Assembly (NCBI RefSeq): GCF_001425235.1
Contig: NZ_LMEA01000012.1
Span: 348,391 to 412,390, forward strand
DNA: 64,000 nucleotides
Origin: Devosia sp. Root413D1
Lineage (GTDB): Bacteria; Pseudomonadota; Alphaproteobacteria; Rhizobiales; Devosiaceae
Direction: 5' to 3'
The notes under the pieces were generated by a model that saw nothing but the letters and a program-made list of their open reading frames with translations, was not told where the DNA came from and made no database searches. Below, piece after piece: positions 53,617-62,404 of the stretch; positions within the stretch are counted from its first letter, which is position 1, and every line of letters begins with the position of its first letter. The position numbers and the translations under genes are program-made.

Positions 53617-54332
53617 TGGAAACGGTGATCGAAGCGGTGGAGCCGGTTGCGGCGGCGCACGACATGTCGATGTTCGCGCTGTTCATGCAGGCGGACTGGG
53701 TGGTGAAGTCGGTGATGCTGGGGCTGCTGTTCGCCTCGATCGCCTGCTGGGCGGTGATCTTCGCCAAGGCTGCCGCCTATGCCCGCGCCAGGCGCGAGAT
53801 GAAGGCATTCGACAAGATCTTCGCCTCGGGCGAGCCGCTGAACCAGATCTACGCCCGGCTGAAGGACGGCCCGCGCACCGGGCTCGGCGCGCTGTTCGCG
53901 GCGGCGATGGAAGAATGGAACGGCAGCCATGCCGACAATGCTGCCAATTCGGGCGGCCTGCAGGCGCGGCTCCGCATCGTGCTCGACACCACGGTGGCGG
54001 CCGAGAGCGAGAAGCTCGATCGCAGCCTGTCGCTGCTTGCGACAGTGGGGAGCGCGGCGCCGTTCGTCGGGCTGTTCGGCACGGTGTGGGGTATCATGAA
54101 TGCCTTCACTTCGATCGCCGCGGCGAAATCCACCAGCCTCGCCGTGGTGGCGCCCGGCATCGCCGAGGCGCTGTTCGCCACGGCGCTCGGGCTGCTCGCC
54201 GCCATTCCGGCGGTGATTGCCTACAACAAGCTCAGCGGCGACGCCGGGCGGCTGATCGGCCGGCTCGAGGCGTTCGCCGACCGGGTCTCGGTACTGCTGT
54301 CGCGGCAGCTCGATGCGCGGGGGAATGCCTGA
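53616..54332 (+). CDS. exbB: Ton-system proton-channel subunit ExbB
   Basis: Inner-membrane motor subunit that with ExbD energises TonB, 238 residues. Three helices are visible at about 26-45, 145-167 and 185-205, with the conserved AAPFVGLFGTVWGIMNAF and ATALGLLAAIPAVIAYN segments of the MotA/TolQ/ExbB family. Linkage to hemP and tonB rather than tolB/pal argues for ExbB over TolQ. Confidence 0.93.
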   Translation: METVIEAVEPVAAAHDMSMFALFMQADWVVKSVMLGLLFASIACWAVIFAKAAAYARARREMKAFDKIFASGEPLNQIYARLKDGPRTGLGALFAAAMEEWNGSHADNAANSGGLQARLRIVLDTTVAAESEKLDRSLSLLATVGSAAPFVGLFGTVWGIMNAFTSIAAAKSTSLAVVAPGIAEALFATALGLLAAIPAVIAYNKLSGDAGRLIGRLEAFADRVSVLLSRQLDARGNA

Positions 54333-54766
54333 TGAGCATGTCGCTGCAGAGTGCACGTGGGAAGCGCGGCCGACGTGGGGCGATCAGCGAGATCAACATG
54401 ACGCCGCTGGTCGACGTGATGCTGGTGCTGCTGATCGTCTTCATGGTGACGGCGCCGCTGCTGACCTCGGGTGTGCCGATCGACCTGCCGCAGAGCAACG
54501 CGCCGGAGATGAAGGTCGAGGGGACGAAGCCGCTCACCATCTCGGTGACGCCGGAAGGCCAGGTCTATCTCGGCGAAGACGAAATCTCGCTCGAGACGCT
54601 GCTGAGTTCAGTGGCGGCAGCGGCGGGCGACGCCGGCACGCAGCAACGGCTCTACATCCGGGGCGATGCGACCGCCGATTACGGGCTGATCATGCAGGTG
54701 ATGGGCGATTTGAGCCGCGCCGGCTATGCCCGCATCGGGCTGATCACGCAGCAGCGCGAACCGTAA
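54332..54766 (+). CDS. exbD: Ton-system subunit ExbD
   Basis: A 144-residue partner of ExbB with a single N-terminal helix holding the essential proton-carrying Asp in TPLVDVMLVLLIVFMV (near residue 28) and a periplasmic ExbD/TolR domain. ATG overlaps the exbB stop by one base. Confidence 0.93.
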   Translation: MSMSLQSARGKRGRRGAISEINMTPLVDVMLVLLIVFMVTAPLLTSGVPIDLPQSNAPEMKVEGTKPLTISVTPEGQVYLGEDEISLETLLSSVAAAAGDAGTQQRLYIRGDATADYGLIMQVMGDLSRAGYARIGLITQQREP

Positions 54767-54767
54767 G

Positions 54768-55910
54768 ATGAAGAAGGCCGCCCTCGCTTCTGCCAGCATC
54801 CATATCGGCCTGATCGCCGGGGCGTTCGTGTTCCTGAACCTCGAGCCTGCGATCGACGAAACGGCGGCGGAATCGGTGGCGGTCGAGATCATCTCGGTCG
54901 ACACGGCGACCAGCAATCCGACCGAGGAGATCAGCGAAGCGACCGAGACGCTGGTCTCGGCTGGTGCCGAGGTCGAGGCCGAAGAAGTACCGGAGACTGC
55001 CGAGGCCGAAATGGTCGAGGTGGCGGAGGCCCAACCGGCCAAGGCGGTCGAAGCCGTAGCGGCGCCGGTCGAGGTCGCCGAGATCACGCCGGCCGAGAGT
55101 GAGGAGATCGCCTCGGCCGAGGTGCTCACCGCGGCGGCGGATCCGATCGCGCCGGTTGAGGCGGCGATGCCGCAGCTGGTCGACGGCGCGGCGACGGTGG
55201 TTGCCGACAGCGTGGCGCCGTCGCCGTCCGATCCGCTCGAAGAGGTACGCACTGCGACCGTAGCTCAGCTGACGCCCGAGCCGGCAATGCAGCAGATCCC
55301 GCCGGCACTGGTGCAGCCGGTGGAGGTGGTGAAGCCGCTGGAGACGGCAAGCCTCGCCCCGGTGGTCGAAGACGAGTTGCGGGTGGCGCCGATCCCCAAG
55401 CCGCGCATCGTCCGCAAGCCGGTCGAGGCGAAAGCCGAGCCGGCGAAGGAACCGCCCAAGGACCAGCCGGCTGAAAAGCCGAAGCAGGTGAAAAAAACGG
55501 CCGAGAAAAAGCCGGAGAAGAAGAAGCCGTCGCAGCAGGCCAGCCTCGGCAACGGCGGCGCGGCCGAGGCCGATACCGCGGCAAAGAAATCCGGCGGTGG
55601 CGCCGGCAAGAAGAATGACGGCGGCAGCGCGGCGGCGAGCAAATACCCCGGCCTGGTGCAGGCCAAGGTCACCCGTGCCGCCAAGTACCCTTCGAAGGCG
55701 CGCGGCGATGCGGGCGAAGCTTTGGTGAGCTTTACCGTCGGCGCCAGTGGTACAGTGACGAAAGTCGCGCTCGCCCGCAGTTCGGGAAACGATGCGCTCG
55801 ACCATGCCGCGCTGGCGGCCGTCGACCGCGCCGCGCCCTTTCCCCCGATTCCCGAGGCAGCGGGACGATCGAGCTGGTCGTTCACCGTGCCGGTCTATTT
55901 CAAGAAGTGA
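54768..55910 (+). CDS. tonB: Energy transducer TonB
   Basis: A 380-residue TonB. One membrane helix (about 5-24), then an unusually long acidic, Glu/Ala-rich stretch (about 30-175), then a Lys/Pro-rich stretch (about 205-270), and a C-terminal TonB domain (about 295-380, YPSKARGDAGEALVSFTV). The acidic part makes it longer than the usual 240-280 residues. It follows exbD after one base. Confidence 0.92.
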   Translation: MKKAALASASIHIGLIAGAFVFLNLEPAIDETAAESVAVEIISVDTATSNPTEEISEATETLVSAGAEVEAEEVPETAEAEMVEVAEAQPAKAVEAVAAPVEVAEITPAESEEIASAEVLTAAADPIAPVEAAMPQLVDGAATVVADSVAPSPSDPLEEVRTATVAQLTPEPAMQQIPPALVQPVEVVKPLETASLAPVVEDELRVAPIPKPRIVRKPVEAKAEPAKEPPKDQPAEKPKQVKKTAEKKPEKKKPSQQASLGNGGAAEADTAAKKSGGGAGKKNDGGSAAASKYPGLVQAKVTRAAKYPSKARGDAGEALVSFTVGASGTVTKVALARSSGNDALDHAALAAVDRAAPFPPIPEAAGRSSWSFTVPVYFKK

Positions 55911-55918
55911 GTTCGCAG

Positions 55919-56716
55919 ATGACCGAAGACAAGAAGAAGGACGTGCTGCTCGAGACCACCGCCGATGCGGTGCGCGAGGCCAAGACGCTGATCCGCTCGG
56001 CGCGCTCGGGCTCGATCGCGACGATCGAGCCGGGGACCGGCTGGCCGATCGCCACCCGCGTCGGGGTCTCGACCGATTATGACGGCGCGCCGATCATCCT
56101 GATCTCGAAGCTGGCCGCCCATACCGGCGCCCTGCTCGCCGATCCGCGCTGCTCGCTGCTGATCGGCTATCCGGGCAAGGGCGACCCGCTGGCGCATGCC
56201 CGCGTCACCATCGCCGCAGAAGCGCGCGAAGTGGAGCGCGACAGCCAAGAGCACCAGCGGCTCGACACGCGCTACCTGATCCACCAGCAGAAGGCCAAGC
56301 TCTATTCGGGCCTCGGCGATTTCCGCTACTTCCGGCTGGAGCCGAAGAGTGCCTCGTATAATGGCGGGTTCGGCCGCGCCTATGCGCTGACCCGCGAGCA
56401 GCTCCTCAACGCCAACCCGGCCAATCCGGAGCTGGCGGCGAGCGAGCCGGATGCCATCGAGCACATGAACGACGACCACGGCGAGGCCGTCGGGCTTTAT
56501 GCCGAGCACTTCGCCAAGGCGGCCCCGGGCAACTGGCGGCTGATCGGCGTCGATGCCGAAGGCATGGACCTCGCCGATGGCGACGATATCCGCCGCATCT
56601 GGTTCGAGAGTGAACTCACCTCGTCCAAGGACATGCACACAACGCTGGTGAAGATGGCCGGCGAAGCGCGCCGAGCGCTCAATCGGCCGTTGAAGGACGC
56701 GAGGGTTGCGTCGTGA
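55919..56716 (+). CDS. HugZ-like heme-utilisation protein (split-barrel plus DUF2470)
   Basis: A 265-residue protein with an N-terminal FMN-binding-like split barrel (pyridoxamine phosphate oxidase fold, about 15-165) and a C-terminal DUF2470 domain marked by EHMNDDHGEAV near residue 185. This combination is that of HugZ, a heme-binding, heme-degrading enzyme. A GTG at 55907 overlapping the tonB stop is an alternative start. Its place between tonB and the receptor gene supports a role in freeing iron from heme. Confidence 0.87.
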   Translation: MTEDKKKDVLLETTADAVREAKTLIRSARSGSIATIEPGTGWPIATRVGVSTDYDGAPIILISKLAAHTGALLADPRCSLLIGYPGKGDPLAHARVTIAAEAREVERDSQEHQRLDTRYLIHQQKAKLYSGLGDFRYFRLEPKSASYNGGFGRAYALTREQLLNANPANPELAASEPDAIEHMNDDHGEAVGLYAEHFAKAAPGNWRLIGVDAEGMDLADGDDIRRIWFESELTSSKDMHTTLVKMAGEARRALNRPLKDARVAS

Positions 56717-57228
56717 AGGCTCTGATCTCCGCCGCGCTGCTGCTCATGGCGTCGCCGGCGCTGGCGCAACAGGCGGCGCTGCCGGGTGGCGCCTCGGCGC
56801 TGAACGAGGCGCATGGCAGCTGGACGGTGAACTGCGCGCTGGTCGAAGCGGGCAAGGACTGTGCCTTCTCGCAGACGGCGGGCAACCCGCAGACCGGCAG
56901 CGCGCTGGTGGCCGTCGAGCTGGCAGCCCCCACCGGCAACAAGGCCGAGGGCATGCTGCTGACGGCATTCGGGCTCAGGCTCGATGCCGGGGTGCAGCTC
57001 GGCATCGACGGCCAGCAACTGGGGCAGGCCCGGCCGTTCCTCACCTGCGTCGAGACCGGGTGCCTGGTGCCGCTCGATTTCGACGAGGTGGCGCTCAGCG
57101 CCATGAAGGTCGGCACGATGCTCGAAGTCACCGGGGTCAAGGTCGACGACGGACAGCCGGTCACCGTGACCCTGTCGCTCGCCGGCTTCACCGCTGCCTA
57201 CAACCGCACGGCGGAACTGGCGCAATAG
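56713..57228 (+). CDS. IalB-family periplasmic protein
   Basis: A 171-residue protein of the invasion-associated locus B family. Signal peptide ends near SPALAQ-Q at 19. The mature part has four Cys in two close pairs (NCALVEAGKDC and TCVETGC). GTG start overlaps the stop of the HugZ-like gene (GTGA). The family has a link to virulence in Bartonella, but its biochemical role is unknown; here it is part of a heme operon. Confidence 0.85.
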   Translation: MKALISAALLLMASPALAQQAALPGGASALNEAHGSWTVNCALVEAGKDCAFSQTAGNPQTGSALVAVELAAPTGNKAEGMLLTAFGLRLDAGVQLGIDGQQLGQARPFLTCVETGCLVPLDFDEVALSAMKVGTMLEVTGVKVDDGQPVTVTLSLAGFTAAYNRTAELAQ

Positions 57229-57252
57229 TCAAAGCGTCGCAGCGTTTAATCT

Positions 57253-57267
57253 TGACTCAGATACTCA
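57253..57267 (+). promoter_or_regulatory. IRO-box-like site upstream of the TonB-dependent receptor
   Basis: TGACTCAGATACTCA matches TGA-N9-TCA, the same core as at hemP, inside the AT-richer stretch TTGACTCAGATACTCATCTT that precedes TAATAG. It is 111 bases before the receptor ATG. Confidence 0.5.
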
Positions 57268-57378
57268 TCTTTAATAGAGCGTGAACACCGGCCCGTGGAG
57301 GGCCATGGAACAGCAAGCCAAGCGGCGTGCGGCGCGCCGACAGCCAGCCAACAACTTCGGTTTCATTCGGGGGCAGGC

Positions 57379-59688
57379 ATGTCTTATCGGCCGCATGTCG
57401 CGCGTGCACTGGCACGCGCGAATATCTCACCTTGGCATCTCATCGGCATCAGCGTCGCGGCGCTGCTCTGCGCGGTTCCGCAGCCGGTCGCGGCGCAGGA
57501 GCTGACCAATGCGCAGACCACCATCCTCAGGCGGATCACGGTGACCGCCGCGCGCGGCACCAAAAGCGTGCTGGATGTGCCGCAGAACGTCACCGTCATC
57601 GACGCCAAGACGCTGGAGCAGCATCAGGTCCGCGATACTCAGGACCTCGTTCGCTATGAGCCCGGCATTTCGGTGGATCGACAGACATCGATCACCAATC
57701 CCTTCAGCCAGCTGACCGGCTTCACGATCCGTGGCGTCAGCGGCAACCGCGTGCAGATGCTGGTCGACGGCAGCCGTATCCAGGAGCGGATCACCGATGG
57801 CAGCCGTGACTTCGTCGACCCCTGGAACATGAAGGCAGTCGAGCTGATCCGCGGGCCGAACTCAGTGTTGTGGGGTGCCGATGCGCTGGGCGGGACGGTG
57901 GCGTTCCGCACCCGCGACCCCTCCGACCTGCTGGACGGTCAGGACAAGCCCTGGGCGCTCGAAGTCAAGACGGCGTTCGACAGCTATGACAACAGCTTCC
58001 GCAAGCAGGTGACCGGAGCCTACGACTTTGGCAACGGGCTGCAGATCCTTGGCAGCTTCGGCCACATGTCGGCGACAGAAGCGCAACTCACCAAGGGCTA
58101 TGCAGACGGCGGCATCTGGGGGTGCCGGCGCGAAAGCATCTGGCCGTGCAACAAGCTGTTCCCGGCCGAGACCGACGCCTACAATAGTCTGTTCAAGGCG
58201 GTGTACACGCCGAACGACGCGCACACCTTCACCTTTACCGCCGAGGGACAGAGCCGCCGCACTGAGATCGATCAGAAGTTCGACTCGAGCGCCATCAGCT
58301 ACACTACCTCGACGAACGGGCCGGCTCGGCCGACCCCGGTGATCAACTACATCAGTGAATATTACGACAGGGTCCTCGACATGGACCGCACGCGGCTGGC
58401 CTTCGAGCACCAGTGGCAGGTCAACGCCGGGTGGCTCGACAGCGTCAAGTGGAACGTCTCCTACTCGCCGCAGCAGCGCAACACCACCAGCAACCAGTTG
58501 CGGACCTACCCAACCCGGACAGACCTGGTCTACCAGCTACGCGAATACGGTGAGACGTTCTACGAGGGCGATCTGCAGCTAACCTCCAGCTTCGACTGGG
58601 GCTGGTCGTCGCATCGGCTGACCTACGGTTTCGACGGTGACTACACCTTCAGCAACATCAACGGCGTCAACCGGACCGACAGCAACGGCATCCCGGGGAC
58701 ACCGTCGACCAGCATCAGCTTTCCTGATGTCGAGACGGTTCGTGCCGACCTCTACCTGCAGGACGAGATCGAGATGCTTGAGGGTCGGCTGACGCTGACG
58801 CCAGGCGTTCGCTTTGCCACATACAGCATCGACCCGACGGCGGACTCCTCGTTCCCGGGCCTACCGGGCTTCACGCCCGAAAAGATCGACAGCACGCGGT
58901 TGCTGAAGCGGATGGGCGGTATCTTCAAGCTGACCGACGAGTACTCGCTCTATGGCTCGTACGGCGAAGGCTTCAAGATGCCGACGGCGTCTCAGCTCTA
59001 CCAGGGCAGCAACTTCGGCAGCTCCATCCTCGTGCCCAATCCGACGCTGCGACCGGAGTCGGTGGTCAGCTACGAAGCAGGCGTGCGCGGCAACTTCGAG
59101 CGCGGCTACTTCAGCGTTGGCGGCTTCTACTCCGAGTACAAGGACTTCATCCGCGGCCTGCAGTTGAAGCCCGGTACGACCAACCAGTACTGGTCGGATA
59201 ACATCGACACCGTCCGCCTCGCGGGTATCGAAGCCTCGGCAGAGTTTGAGGTGTTCGAGAATCTCTTTGCCACCGGTTCGCTGACCTACACCACCGGTGT
59301 GCAGCAGGTGAGCGCCACGGCTCCGGAGACGGCCTTCGATGGCGCCGTGCCGCTCACCGTGGTTGCCGGCCTCCGCTACGAAATCCCCGACAATGGGCTC
59401 GAGTTCGAGGTTATCGGCACGTTCGCCGACGGCGTCAGGGAGCGCAGCGATCCCAATGCCTTTAAGCCCGCAGGCTACGCGGTATTCGACGCGTTCGCCA
59501 AGTGGCAGCCGCAGGAGAACATCGAGCTCACCGCCGGCATCCTCAATATCTTCGACACCCGCTACTTCCCCAATACGCTGACCAACTACAACAACACGGC
59601 TGGCATCGACACGGCGAACCAGAACCCGCTCGAACTGCAGGTTGCGCCGGGCCGGACCTTCAAGGTTGGGGCCAAGGTCACCTTCTAA
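57379..59688 (+). CDS. TonB-dependent heme-type outer-membrane receptor
   Basis: Outer-membrane receptor, 769 residues from ATG 57379 (GGGGGCAGG upstream). Signal peptide cleaves near PVAAQ-E; a plug domain (about 60-170) and 22-strand barrel follow, ending in F. The hemoglobin/heme receptor pair appears as EGFKMPTASQ and VPNPTLRPES (FRAP and NPNL-like), but no His lies between them, where many heme receptors have one. Genes around it are for heme use. Confidence 0.9.
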   Translation: MSYRPHVARALARANISPWHLIGISVAALLCAVPQPVAAQELTNAQTTILRRITVTAARGTKSVLDVPQNVTVIDAKTLEQHQVRDTQDLVRYEPGISVDRQTSITNPFSQLTGFTIRGVSGNRVQMLVDGSRIQERITDGSRDFVDPWNMKAVELIRGPNSVLWGADALGGTVAFRTRDPSDLLDGQDKPWALEVKTAFDSYDNSFRKQVTGAYDFGNGLQILGSFGHMSATEAQLTKGYADGGIWGCRRESIWPCNKLFPAETDAYNSLFKAVYTPNDAHTFTFTAEGQSRRTEIDQKFDSSAISYTTSTNGPARPTPVINYISEYYDRVLDMDRTRLAFEHQWQVNAGWLDSVKWNVSYSPQQRNTTSNQLRTYPTRTDLVYQLREYGETFYEGDLQLTSSFDWGWSSHRLTYGFDGDYTFSNINGVNRTDSNGIPGTPSTSISFPDVETVRADLYLQDEIEMLEGRLTLTPGVRFATYSIDPTADSSFPGLPGFTPEKIDSTRLLKRMGGIFKLTDEYSLYGSYGEGFKMPTASQLYQGSNFGSSILVPNPTLRPESVVSYEAGVRGNFERGYFSVGGFYSEYKDFIRGLQLKPGTTNQYWSDNIDTVRLAGIEASAEFEVFENLFATGSLTYTTGVQQVSATAPETAFDGAVPLTVVAGLRYEIPDNGLEFEVIGTFADGVRERSDPNAFKPAGYAVFDAFAKWQPQENIELTAGILNIFDTRYFPNTLTNYNNTAGIDTANQNPLELQVAPGRTFKVGAKVTF

Positions 59689-59701
59689 CCACACCTACTC
59701 C

Positions 59702-59737
59702 GCGGGAGGGCCTCGTCCATGGCTCTCCCGCTTTTTT
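59702..59737 (+). terminator. Intrinsic terminator after the receptor gene
   Basis: GCGGGAG (59702-59708) pairs with CTCCCGC (59725-59731), with extra GGCC/GGCT pairing inside, followed by TTTTTT. The hairpin lies 13 bases after the receptor stop. It also overlaps the first possible start of the next gene, which supports the later start there. Confidence 0.85.
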
Positions 59738-59757
59738 GTTATCCGGAGATCCTCGTC

Positions 59758-61467
59758 ATGACCCGCGTGCTTGGCCAGTTCTGGCGCCTTCTGGGGCTCT
59801 GCATCAGCGGGCGGGGCGGCAAGCTCGGGCTGGCACTGTTCGTTGCCGTCGTGGCGCTGAAGCTGCTGGGCGTCTACGCGACGCTGAGGATCATCTCCTG
59901 GACCAAGGATTTCTACTCGGCGCTGGAGGCGGTGGATGCCAAGGCGGCGCTCACGCAGATCGGAATTTTCGGCATCATCGTGCTGCTGAACTCGATCCGC
60001 GAACTTAGCTCGCAATATCTCAACAAGCTGGTGCTGATCCGCTGGCGCAGGTCGCTGACCGAGGCGGTGCGCGACCGCTGGCTGCGTGGCAAGGCCTATT
60101 GGCGGATGGCCGACGGCAGTGGGGTGGACAACCCCGACCAGCGCATCGCCGACGACTGCCGGCTGTTCGTCAGCGGCATGCTGAGCGAGGCGCTCGACCT
60201 CATCACCAATATCGTCGCCATCTTCTCCTACGTGGCGCTGCTCTGGCAGCTGTCGTCGTTTCCGCTGTCGTTGGCCTTCATCGGCATCGACTTCGAGATC
60301 CCGCGCTACATGCTGGTCGCGGCGTTCGTCTATGTCGGGCTCTGCTCGCTGCTGACCCATGTGCTCGGCAGCCCGCTGAAGGCGCTGTATGTCGAGCAGC
60401 AGCGGCGCGAAGCAGACTTCCGCTTTGCCCTCGCCCGGATGCGCTCCAATGTCGACGAGATCGCGCTGCTCAACGGCGAAGGCGCCGAGCGCCGTACGCT
60501 CGACCAGCGTTTTGGTGGGATCATCGGAAATTGGCGCCGACTGATCAATCGCGAGCTGATCCTCAGTTGCTTCACCTACCCCTACCAGCACACCGTGCTG
60601 CGCATTCCGCTGTTCGTGGCGTTGCCCGCCTTCCTCGCCGGCAGCGTCAATTTCGGCGGGCTGATGGAGGTGAGCACGGCGTTCTCGAGCGTCGTGACCA
60701 CGCTCTCGTGGTTCATCTTCTCGTATCGCGACCTTGCGGACCTCGTTGCGGCATCGTCCCGTCTCGACGGGTTCCTGCGCTCGACCGAGGGCAATGGCGG
60801 CGCAGCACCGGTGGTGCAGCCGGGAAACGGGCCGCTGCGCATCTCGGGGCTCAATCTGACGCTGCCGGATGGCCGGGCGCTGCTCGGCGTCGACAACCTC
60901 ACGGTCAATCGCGGTGAAGCGGTGTGGCTGGCGGGCGCCTCGGGACTGGGGAAGACCACTCTGGTCAAGGCAATCGCCGGGCTCTGGCCACATGCCAATG
61001 GCCGGATCGAGACACCCGCCGGCAGCATGCTGTTCCTGCCGCAGCGCACCTATGTGCCGATCGGCGACATCATGGAGGCCGTAGCCTATCCGGCGACCGC
61101 CGAGGCGTTCTCGCCCGAGGTGCGCAAGGCAGCGCTGGAGGCCGTGGGCCTCGGCAATCGGCTCGATGTGACGCTCGGCACCGGCGAGACCGGCACGGGT
61201 GGTCTGTCGGGTGGCGAGTTGCAGCGGCTGGCGCTGGCGCGGCTGCTGCTCCATCGGCCGGATTTCGCCTTCCTCGATGAAGCCACCAGCGCGCTCGACG
61301 TCGCCGCCGAGACCGAGCTCTTGGCGCTGCTGCGCAGCGAACTGCCCGACAGCGCTTTCATCCTCGTCGCCCATCGGAAGCCCCAGGGCCTCGGCACGCT
61401 CACCACCGTGGAACTGGGCGCCACTCCGGCTGCTCCGGCCACGCCTCTCGAACCCATACTTGCCTAA
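59758..61467 (+). CDS. Single-chain ABC transporter of the SbmA/BacA-like ABC_membrane_2 family, candidate heme importer
   Basis: A 569-residue fusion of an N-terminal membrane domain (about six helices, residues 1-320) and an ATPase domain. Walker A is GASGLGKTT near 396, the signature LSGGELQRL near 482, and Walker B FLDEATSALD near 503. The membrane part has the FYSALEAVDAKA and NPDQRIADD stretches typical of the YddA/Rv1819c/BacA-like group. Located between a heme receptor and a HemS-like gene, it is a candidate for inner-membrane uptake. Confidence 0.88.
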   Translation: MTRVLGQFWRLLGLCISGRGGKLGLALFVAVVALKLLGVYATLRIISWTKDFYSALEAVDAKAALTQIGIFGIIVLLNSIRELSSQYLNKLVLIRWRRSLTEAVRDRWLRGKAYWRMADGSGVDNPDQRIADDCRLFVSGMLSEALDLITNIVAIFSYVALLWQLSSFPLSLAFIGIDFEIPRYMLVAAFVYVGLCSLLTHVLGSPLKALYVEQQRREADFRFALARMRSNVDEIALLNGEGAERRTLDQRFGGIIGNWRRLINRELILSCFTYPYQHTVLRIPLFVALPAFLAGSVNFGGLMEVSTAFSSVVTTLSWFIFSYRDLADLVAASSRLDGFLRSTEGNGGAAPVVQPGNGPLRISGLNLTLPDGRALLGVDNLTVNRGEAVWLAGASGLGKTTLVKAIAGLWPHANGRIETPAGSMLFLPQRTYVPIGDIMEAVAYPATAEAFSPEVRKAALEAVGLGNRLDVTLGTGETGTGGLSGGELQRLALARLLLHRPDFAFLDEATSALDVAAETELLALLRSELPDSAFILVAHRKPQGLGTLTTVELGATPAAPATPLEPILA

Positions 61468-61478
61468 GGATCCCTGCA

Positions 61479-62195
61479 ATGCTCGACACGTTAGCCCCTT
61501 TGCCCACCACCCTGCCTCGTGCCCGCCTCGATGCCAGCGCCCGCGATGTGCTCCTTACCCTCCCCGCCATCGGCAGGCTGATGGTGACGGCGCGACACCT
61601 CGGCGCCACGCATGAGCGGATCGGCGCGGTCGAGAGCGTCAGCTTCGAGGACGGCTGGGCGGTGATCGGTGGGGCCGAGCACGAGAGCCGGATCGAACTG
61701 GCAAGTGTCGCCGAGATCATCGTCGACCGCACCAGCGTGATGAAGGACAAGGCCTATCCGCGCATCGACCTGAACCGCGCCGATGGCAGCTATATCTGTG
61801 GCATCGTCGGCTTCGACGGGATCGAGCCGTTCGATGCGGCTGTGGCGCCGCTCGGCATCGGCACTGCCATCGAAGCCAAGCCCGACACGCCCCCGGGTGA
61901 GCGCATCGAGGCGAACGAAACCGACCCCGGCCGGCTGCCGCTCGAGGATGCGCATGCGGCGCAAGCGCAGGTGGTGATCGGCTTCCGGCGCCCCGGCTTC
62001 CAGCAGTTCTGGCGCGGCACCATCGAGACGGTGAAGCCGGCAATGGGCTTCATCAACGTGATGCGCTCGGATTTCCACCTGCACCTCAAGGCGGGCGCGG
62101 TGGCCGAGTGGCACCGCGACTCGGTGACCGGCGAACGCGAGGCATTCAATGCCGACGGCGAGCCGCTGGGGCTGACGCTGCTGCGGGCGAACTAG
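61479..62195 (+). CDS. HemS/ChuX-like heme-handling protein, short form
   Basis: A 238-residue cytosolic protein. The stretch VMKDKAYPRIDLNRADGSYICGIVGFDGIEPF near residues 87-118 resembles one repeat of HemS/HmuS hemin-degrading proteins, which normally have two such repeats in about 340 residues; only one complete repeat plus a second partial one seem present. It follows the ABC gene after 11 bases. Probably binds or degrades imported heme. Confidence 0.8.
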   Translation: MLDTLAPLPTTLPRARLDASARDVLLTLPAIGRLMVTARHLGATHERIGAVESVSFEDGWAVIGGAEHESRIELASVAEIIVDRTSVMKDKAYPRIDLNRADGSYICGIVGFDGIEPFDAAVAPLGIGTAIEAKPDTPPGERIEANETDPGRLPLEDAHAAQAQVVIGFRRPGFQQFWRGTIETVKPAMGFINVMRSDFHLHLKAGAVAEWHRDSVTGEREAFNADGEPLGLTLLRAN

Positions 62196-62215
62196 ACCCC
62201 GCGCGTCATGAACTG

Positions 62216-62320
62216 CCCCTCACCCTAACCCTCTCCCCAGTGGGGAGAGGGGACGCACTTTGCACCGGCAGGGCCACATCGCCCCCTCTCCCCGCCGGGG
62301 AGAGGGTCGGGGTGAGGGGC
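62216..62320. repeat. Palindromic repeat, CCCTCTCCCC family, copy 2
   Basis: Outer arms CCCCTCACCC and GGGGTGAGGGG with inner arms CCCTCTCCCC and GGGGAGAGGG, and the core ACGCACTTTGCACCGGCAG followed by CCACATCGCCCCCTC shared with 13013-13143. It is 21 bases after the stop of the HemS-like gene. Confidence 0.88.
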
Positions 62321-62404
62321 AGACCCCCCTTAGCCCAAAGCGCAATTGCCGCTGCACCCGAGATATTATAATAGCATTGGCGCGGGGCTGGAGGAGTCGT
62401 GCCG

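Noticed and set aside
53616-54766. Calling the pair TolQ and TolR
   Set aside because: The neighbours are hemP and tonB, not tolA, tolB or pal, so ExbB and ExbD fit better.
59719-59757. An upstream ATG for the fused ABC transporter giving 13 extra residues
   Set aside because: It lies inside the stem of the intrinsic terminator after the receptor gene and has no ribosome site; ATG 59758 with GGAG is better.
59758-61467. Reading the ABC gene as HmuU or HmuV
   Set aside because: It is a single chain with an N-terminal ABC_membrane_2-type domain and no BtuC-like permease features.
59695-61479. A 594-codon frame antisense to the fused ABC transporter
   Set aside because: Shadow frame; the plus-strand gene has Walker A, signature and Walker B.
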